From contig JNEM01010950.1 of NCBI GenBank assembly GCA_000697335.1, positions 1 to 13,727 of the forward strand: a DNA stretch of 13,727 bases, read 5' to 3'. A program made the position numbers and the translations under genes. The notes beneath the pieces are model-generated. The model was not told where the DNA came from. It did no database searches and saw only the letters and a program-made list of their open reading frames with translations. How positions within the stretch are numbered: the first letter of the stretch is position 1; the number at the start of each line of letters is the position of its first letter. This stretch comes from Conidiobolus incongruus B7586. Lineage: Eukaryota > Entomophthoromycota > Entomophthoromycetes > Entomophthorales > Conidiobolaceae. This document shows, one piece after another, positions 8,389 to 13,727 of this stretch.

Positions 8389-9409
8389 ATGAGTTTGCCT
8401 AAAGTATTATGTTTACATGGATTTGGTCAAAATAAAACCATTATGTTTAAAAAAACAAAATTCCTTCAAGATTATTTCCAAGGTCAAATAGAATTCGGTA
8501 AATTAATATCCGAAAATTGTATAAATATATACTAATAAATTAGTTTAGTTTATCTGACTGCACCTAATAGATTACCTAAAGATCACAAATATTCTATAGC
8601 TTTTCAAAAATATATTGAGGAAAATTCGTTAGAAAATAAAGCTCATAGTAAATCCATTTATATATATATATATTGGATTGTATTTAAAATTAATGGCTAA
8701 TAGATTTTGAGCCATTAACCAAATGGTTTAATACCGAAGGAAATCCAGCCCAAAATTTTTTTAAAATGTTGACATATATTTCAAATGTTTTCAATGAAAA
8801 GGTAAATATTTAATTAATATTTAATATGGTTCAAAGTTGACTGTTATTTAATATCCTTAGGGTCCATTTATAGGAATTATAGGATTCTCAGAAGGTAAAA
8901 CCAAAATAAATTCAATATTTATCGAATATAAACGAATAATATAATAATTATAGGAGGAATTGTAAGTACATTGATTACTACACTGTTGGAACAAGAGAAT
9001 CCAATCTTTAAATTTAATCATCCATTACTGAAATTTAATATGGTGATATCGAGTGTATTTCCAGACACTCCACAACTTGAGCCAGTTTATCAACTTCCAA
9101 TCAAGACCCATTCATTTCATATGTATGGTGAAAATGATAAGATAGTTAATCCAAGTATATAGAATTGTAGTTTAGATGTAAATTGAATAATAATATAATT
9201 TTAGAAGATTGTTTGAAACATTCTGAAAAATATGAAAATCCAGTTTTAGCTGTACATCCGAACGGGTAATTGATAAAAATTTGGTTTAAATATTTTATAT
9301 TAATATATAAATTAGACATGATATCCCTATTGATGATGAATATCGGTCACCAATTATACAATTTATTGAGAATCAATTACGAATATTGAATAATCAATGT
9401 AAATTGTAA
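8389..9409 (+). CDS. FSH1: FSH1-family serine hydrolase (alpha/beta hydrolase)
   Basis: The protein is 231 aa, encoded by seven exons: 8389-8497, 8549-8647, 8704-8801, 8861-8894, 8954-9154, 9205-9265 and 9316-9409. The exons sum to 696 nt and stay in frame throughout. Six introns of 50-59 nt all start with GTA and end with AG; intron 1 carries TACTAAT at 8530-8536. The N-terminus KVLCLHGFGQN (residues 5-15) is the strand and oxyanion loop typical of the family. The nucleophile elbow is GFSEG with Ser112. The other triad members are Asp175 in GENDKIV and His202 in NGHDIP, so the triad is complete. The family includes yeast Fsh1-3 and fungal and plant relatives; the physiological substrates are poorly known and a precise role cannot be given. 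It is probably cytosolic, as no signal peptide or membrane segment is seen. One oddity is Glu113 after the nucleophile, where Gln is usual (GFSQG). Confidence 0.92.
8498..8548 (+). other. Intron 1 of the FSH1-family gene
   Basis: This 51-nt intron has donor GTAAAT, branch site TACTAAT at 8530-8536 and acceptor TTTAG. The nearer AG at 8543 would bring a stop codon into frame, so the acceptor at 8548 is required. Confidence 0.9.
8648..8703 (+). other. Intron 2 of the FSH1-family gene
   Basis: This 56-nt intron, phase 1, has donor GTAAAT and acceptor AATAG and contains a short (AT)n run. Splicing gives ENKAHNFEPLTKWF, which fits the family. Confidence 0.85.
8802..8860 (+). other. Intron 3 of the FSH1-family gene
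   Basis: This 59-nt intron, phase 0, has donor GTAAAT and acceptor CCTTAG. It ends just before the exon holding the catalytic serine. Confidence 0.88.
8895..8953 (+). other. Intron 4 of the FSH1-family gene
   Basis: This 59-nt intron, phase 1, has donor GTAAAA and acceptor TATAG. It splits the glycine codon right after the nucleophile elbow, leaving exon 4 only 34 nt long. Confidence 0.88.
9155..9204 (+). other. Intron 5 of the FSH1-family gene
   Basis: This 50-nt intron, phase 1, has donor GTATAT and acceptor TTTAG. Without splicing the frame stops a few codons later; with splicing it continues NPKDCLKHSEKY. Confidence 0.85.
9266..9315 (+). other. Intron 6 of the FSH1-family gene
   Basis: This 50-nt intron, phase 2, has donor GTAATT and acceptor ATTAG. 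It interrupts the catalytic-histidine motif, splitting the glycine codon of NGHDIP. Confidence 0.88.
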
Positions 9410-11041
9410 ACTCATGATTCATTTTTCAAAATGTTAAATGGTTTCCATTAAATATATCTACCAAAGAGATTTGCAAGTTTAGAACTGTGAGAATGAATGT
9501 GAGAATGCGCAATAAGAGAATTAACAGATTATACCATTGAACTAATTTTCATTACAGGGAGAAATTATGAATAATAATAAGAAATCGTGATCATCAGATG
9601 AATTTCAAAAGCTTTAATTCAATTTAAGTTGCCAATGGTGTTTTAGGTAAATTATTTGAAATCAAGATAAATATATATAAATTCAAATATATTAATGATA
9701 TAATATTCGAATATTGTATATTCTTTCAAAATTGAAACTATCCTAAATTTCTTTGATTGTTTGTATAAATACAGTTATTAATGGTATAACGTTTATTTTG
9801 AAATTCTACAAAAAATGAATTAAATATTATAGTGATATTATAATTTACTATTATATATGCAATTTCGAATTTTTTTTCATATTTATAATTTTGAATAGCC
9901 TATTAATCATTGCATTTTATAATATTCAATGATATAATAATTTTCCTTATAGATTTGAAAAATATCATCAAAGGTATTTTTAAGAACTATTCCAAATATA
10001 GCTTGAATTATATTGCTAATATTGAGTTGATTTCAATTTATTCTGATTTTGTTATTAGAGTTTACTTGAAAGAATGGTTATCAAGATATATTTATATTAT
10101 ATATATTGCAAGTTGTTCATTTCTAATTTATTTGGTACAATTAACTCAATAGTTTTTCAATTTTCTAGAACGTATAATATATCAAGCTATTGTGTTCACT
10201 ATTCTATGAAAATGTTTGAATGATGAAATTTGTAAGATCAACAAATTTCAAATTTAATCAAACAAAATAAAAATAGTATTGGCTATGTGAATATGATAAA
10301 GTTAATATTTACATACTACTAATATATCAGTTCTTCATTACAATAATATTAATATAGTTTATAAATTCTTGAATAATATATTTATATCAAATTATAAGCT
10401 AAATACTAGAATGTAAAGCTAGCTATTATCAATATTTAATTATTGTAACTATTGATAAAGTGAATTATCAATTTCAATTTCTAAATAATCAAATAGCATA
10501 TATTATCATTATCTTCAAAAACAATTTTTTTATTTAATTGAAACTGAAAATTCTTAAAATTCGATTAGTTTGGTTGTGAATAGATTTTTAGTAACCATCA
10601 AAATACGCAATGTATTTATTAATGTGAGTATAGTTAATTTGAATTTAACAAAAAGTGGGAGATTTTCAATATTTAATCAAAGTTGTCATAAATCTAAAAA
10701 TACCTGAATATTTTCATTTTATTTTAGAGATTGCGATATTATAATAAAATTTTGAGTTTTTTATCAAATTATTTATAAAATAATATGGCAAAAATAGAAC
10801 TTTTTTCAACTGTACAATATAAACATTTCCCAAGATATTTAATCAATCAATCATAATATGATAAATCAAATTTCTGAAATTGATATTCAATATATTGACA
10901 TGTGGTCAAGGTTAAGTCAAAGACGGAATAAACTAAAATTCCATTGCGTGAATTCATCTTGTAATTATACATGCATAAATGTCCTAAAAGCATTTTTAAG
11001 TATTAGGAATTTTGAATGTAAAGCTAAAACCCAAGTCCCAA
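9410..11041. other. AT-rich intergenic DNA between hydrolase and pseudogene
   Basis: This region is about 1.6 kb with no supportable gene. A slightly richer patch at 9470-9650 holds a two-copy 12-bp tandem (GTGAGAATG at 9487-9495 and 9499-9507) but no coding or RNA pattern. A 62-codon ATG frame at 10858-11046 and an 80-codon frame at 9910-10152 have no family features and the composition of the background. The part next to 11042 is the former promoter region of the pseudogene. Confidence 0.55.
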
Positions 11042-11048
11042 TATAAAT
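11042..11048 (+). promoter_or_regulatory. Relic TATA box of the synthetase pseudogene
   Basis: TATAAAT lies 52 bp before the former start codon at 11094, matching the arrangement at both intact genes. It indicates that the copy was duplicated together with a promoter. Confidence 0.45.
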
Positions 11049-11093
11049 GGTGTGAATTTGAGGTTGCAAGTGTGATTTGTTATTTTGTTGAAG

Positions 11094-12799
11094 ATGAATA
11101 TGGATGAATTTGAAAAGGCGACTTATGAAAGATTTAATATTAATTTGAATAGACAAATGCATTCCGTACCTGGGACGAAGAAAAATGGGGAGACAGATAT
11201 TTAAAATAATAGATTGAATTGAGTATTTTGATTAAGCTTAGGAATTAGCTATTTATCGTTCTGACAATTATCAAGACAGTATATTCAAACCTCATCTTGA
11301 CAGTCACAAGACCGTATATTCTTTGATTAGCGAGAGTGAGTCATTCTAATACATCAAAATATTTCCAATGATTAACCCAGCCATTCAGAATTAGCCAAAT
11401 ATTCAGAACGTCCACTAGTAGGCCAGGGCAGCAAGAATCCAAGGACTGGAAAGTGGGGAAATTTCGAGTTTTTAACCTATTACGAAGTTGAGAAGAATGT
11501 GAACAATTTTAGAAGTGGTTTAATGTACTTGATAGATGAGCACATTTTAAGGGATATTCCCCAAGAAGATCTCGAGAATACTGATGTGCTCAAGACTATT
11601 GGGATTTATGGCCCTTGACGGATTTGACATGCTTCGACAGGAAGGTGACTACTATGGGCTTGTTTGATACATATAGTCAGGAAGATTTGGAGTATGTTTT
11701 GAATCACTCAGAGGTAAGAATGGTAGTGGCTAATGGTGATATGATATACAGATTATTGAGCATCAAAGAAGAAGTTCCAAAACTTAAGGTCATTATCAGT
11801 ATGGACCCATTACCCAAGGACGCTCCCGCAGGCACTCCATCTCATATCTTACGCAACTGGGCCGAGAGCAAAGGAATTCATATTTACGATTTTAGCGAAG
11901 TTGACCATTTGGGATACATGAATGCCGAAGAACTATATAGCCAACAGCCGGATCACGTCGTCACCATTTGCTATACCTCCGGCATGACAGGTTGTCCCAA
12001 GGGAGCTATGATTACCAAAAAAATGTCATGACCCAAACTGGATTCTTAGAAAACATCGCCAAGTATGAAGTCCAAGATACCATAATATATTTGAATTATT
12101 TGCCACTTTCCCATGCTTTGGAATGAATAGGGACTTATATGGCTATTAGTACTGGTGGAACTATTGGTATTTGGCGCAATAATCCCAAGCTCCTCCTTGA
12201 AGATATTTAGTTATTAAGGCCTAAGTACTTCCTTAGCGTTCCGAGATTATATAATAGAATTTATAATGCGATTCTAGCAAAAGTTAATGGTGGGACATCC
12301 TTAAGAAAAAAGATCTTCAACACAGCCTTTGAAGCCAAGATGAAAAACTATAAGGAAGAAAAAGGTTTAGATCATCCATTCTGGGATAGAATCGTATTTA
12401 ATAAGGTGAAAGCTCAATAAGGAGGAAGAGTCGAATGAATGTTCACAAGGTTGGCTCCTATCAAGGGCGAAGTGATTGATTTCCTATCCGTGTGCTTCGG
12501 CGTAGAATTTTTCGAAGGTTAAGGTCTACTGAAACATCCTGCGTCGTTTTCCTTACCCGTCCCGGCGATCTAAATCGCGATCGTGTAGGCCCAATCGCTC
12601 CATATATGGAATGAAACTTCATGACGTCCCGGAAATGGGCTACTTTACAGACTCTGACGAACAGAAGGGTGAGATCATGCTAAGAGGTGACAATATCATC
12701 AAAGGATACTTCAAAAATGAGAAGAAATGGAAGGAATCTCTTGATGAAGATGGCTTTTATGGAACTAGCAATGTTGGAACTTTAATCAAGTTGAATACT
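11094..12799 (+). pseudogene. Long-chain acyl-CoA synthetase pseudogene, 3'-truncated
   Basis: This is a paralogue of the gene at 3566-5758, on the same strand. The former exon 1 (11094-11196, 103 nt) and exon 2 (11249-11335, 87 nt) have exactly the lengths of the live gene, and the introns sit at the same codons and phases, so it is a duplicated rather than a processed copy. The intron 1 donor is lost (GT is now AT at 11197). A deletion of about 19 nt near 11614 shifts the frame. Single-base losses are seen near 12020, 12520 and 12610. In-frame stops are at 12124, 12208, 12418 and 12436. The ATP loop reads YTSGMTGCPKG, and the TGD motif has become TSN. Homology ends at about 12798, roughly 535 residues into the protein, where repeat copy B begins; the last quarter of the gene is absent from the window. 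Third codon positions look GC-richer than in the live gene. Confidence 0.95.
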
Positions 12800-13727
12800 A
12801 TTACTTTGTAATTTAAATAATGGGAATTTTTTGTGATTCAAAAAAAACATTTTAATATATAAAAAGTAAAAATAATAATTTCTTTTATTTCTAATAACTT
12901 TTTGCTATACTTTTAGCAAAGATCTAACACTTATAACACAATTCTTTTTATTAAAGACTAAATTTGATGTTTCACAAACCAATTAAATTTTCCTATAGAA
13001 TTTTTTTTTCCTACAAGCTAGTTTTTTAATTGCCTAAAATAATTATAATTAGATAGGTTATAATCTAAAGAATATACTAGATGTGGTAGTTTTTTCTAGT
13101 TATTTTTAATTAGAAAATATTTTACAGCTTTAGATTTATGTATTTTATAATTATTATACAAAATAATAAGTTTTTTCAAATTATATTAAGAATACTAATT
13201 TAAAATAGTTTTACTTAAAAAAAAATAAAGTTTATTATTAATTAATATTCTTTTAAAAACTAAATAAGTATAGTATATATTATTATAATTTGTTATAACA
13301 ATTAACATTTATTTATTGATAAAGAATTTATTTAAAGGAATTTATAGAGGGGGTTGATTTAACTTAATCTAATACTTTGATTTATGTTTTAGTAAAAAAT
13401 TATATAAAAGAATTTAAAATTCATTAATTGTAATAATTTATTATAAAAGCTTTAGTTTCTAATTATACCTTAATAAGTTTTGTTTAACAATAATTACTTT
13501 AACTTTTAAGTTTTAATTAAATTATAAGGAATTCATTTTATATTTTTATTAATTAATTTTAATTTAAACTTAAATATATATAAAATACTTAAATAACTAA
13601 TATTAAAATATTTTGATAATTCTTTTACTAAAATAAAATAGTGTTTTTTAATATATATTTTTACTTTATTAATAACTAAAAGTATAATAGTTAAAATTGA
13701 TTTTTAAATTTTAATAAATTTTAGGTA
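12799..13727. repeat. Interspersed repeat, copy B (runs off the window)
   Basis: This copy is direct-repeat homologous to 317-1259. Its left end abuts the acyl-CoA synthetase pseudogene within a base or two, so the junction marks a true end of the element or of a rearrangement. The right end lies beyond the window. Compared with copy A it has more T for C and A for G in its right half. No coding capacity is seen. Confidence 0.85.

Noticed and set aside
9910-10152. 80-codon open frame on the plus strand
   Set aside because: It starts with a non-ATG codon, is made of A/T-rich codons giving I, N, Y, L and F as in the background, and has no family feature. It is a chance frame.
10858-11046. 62-codon ATG frame just before the pseudogene
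   Set aside because: It has no recognisable domain, ends inside the relic promoter and overlaps the former TATA box. Nothing supports a gene, although its composition is a little richer than the surroundings.
12121-12438. Stop codons in the second synthetase copy read as recoding or an alternative genetic code
   Set aside because: All three stop codons occur, together with several frameshifts and a lost splice donor, while the intact genes on either side use standard codons and end at TAA. It is a pseudogene.
11094-12799. Processed (retrotransposed) pseudogene
   Set aside because: Both introns remain at their original positions, so it arose by DNA duplication.
1-13727. tRNA, rRNA or CRISPR array
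   Set aside because: No B-box-like motif with a foldable cloverleaf and no regularly spaced repeats with unique spacers were seen. The (AT)n runs and the 10-bp tandem are simple repeats.

Overview
This is an AT-rich nuclear fragment, and the best reading is a fungus. The two protein families are a long-chain acyl-CoA synthetase and an FSH1-type serine hydrolase. Both genes are split by very short spliceosomal introns (49-59 nt, GT..AG, one with a perfect TACTAAT branch site), and both have a TATAAATA box about 55-65 bp before the start. Gene density is low and there are several repeats, so this is not a compact genome. An early-diverging AT-rich fungal lineage (Mucoromycota or Zoopagomycota type) would fit, but the species cannot be named from the sequence.

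Layout from left to right: 1-316 is AT-rich filler. 317-1259 is copy A of a roughly 930-940 bp interspersed repeat. 1260-3500 is AT-rich intergenic DNA with no gene seen. 3566-5758 is an intact three-exon long-chain acyl-CoA synthetase gene (694 aa). 5759-6525 is intergenic. 6532-6971 is a well-bounded solo LTR (TG..CA, 6-bp flanking duplication). 7357-7813 is a second LTR-like or promoter-like island with uncertain borders. 8389-9409 is a seven-exon FSH1-family alpha/beta hydrolase gene (231 aa). 9410-11041 is intergenic. 11094-12799 is a non-processed pseudogene of the same acyl-CoA synthetase family, on the same strand and with both introns still recognisable. It is cut off at its 3' end by copy B of the repeat (12799-13727), which runs off the window.

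The live acyl-CoA synthetase activates fatty acids to acyl-CoA. FSH-family hydrolases act on ester or thioester-like substrates, and there is no evidence that the two genes work together beyond being neighbours. The synthetase and its dead paralogue point to a tandem duplication spanning or flanking the hydrolase gene.

I did not find a convincing undescribed biological system. The observations most worth a second look are the direct repeat pair, whose differences are mostly transitions and often fall at CpA/TpG sites (a RIP-like or deamination-like pattern), the unexpectedly GC-richer pseudogene, and the cleanly bounded solo LTR.
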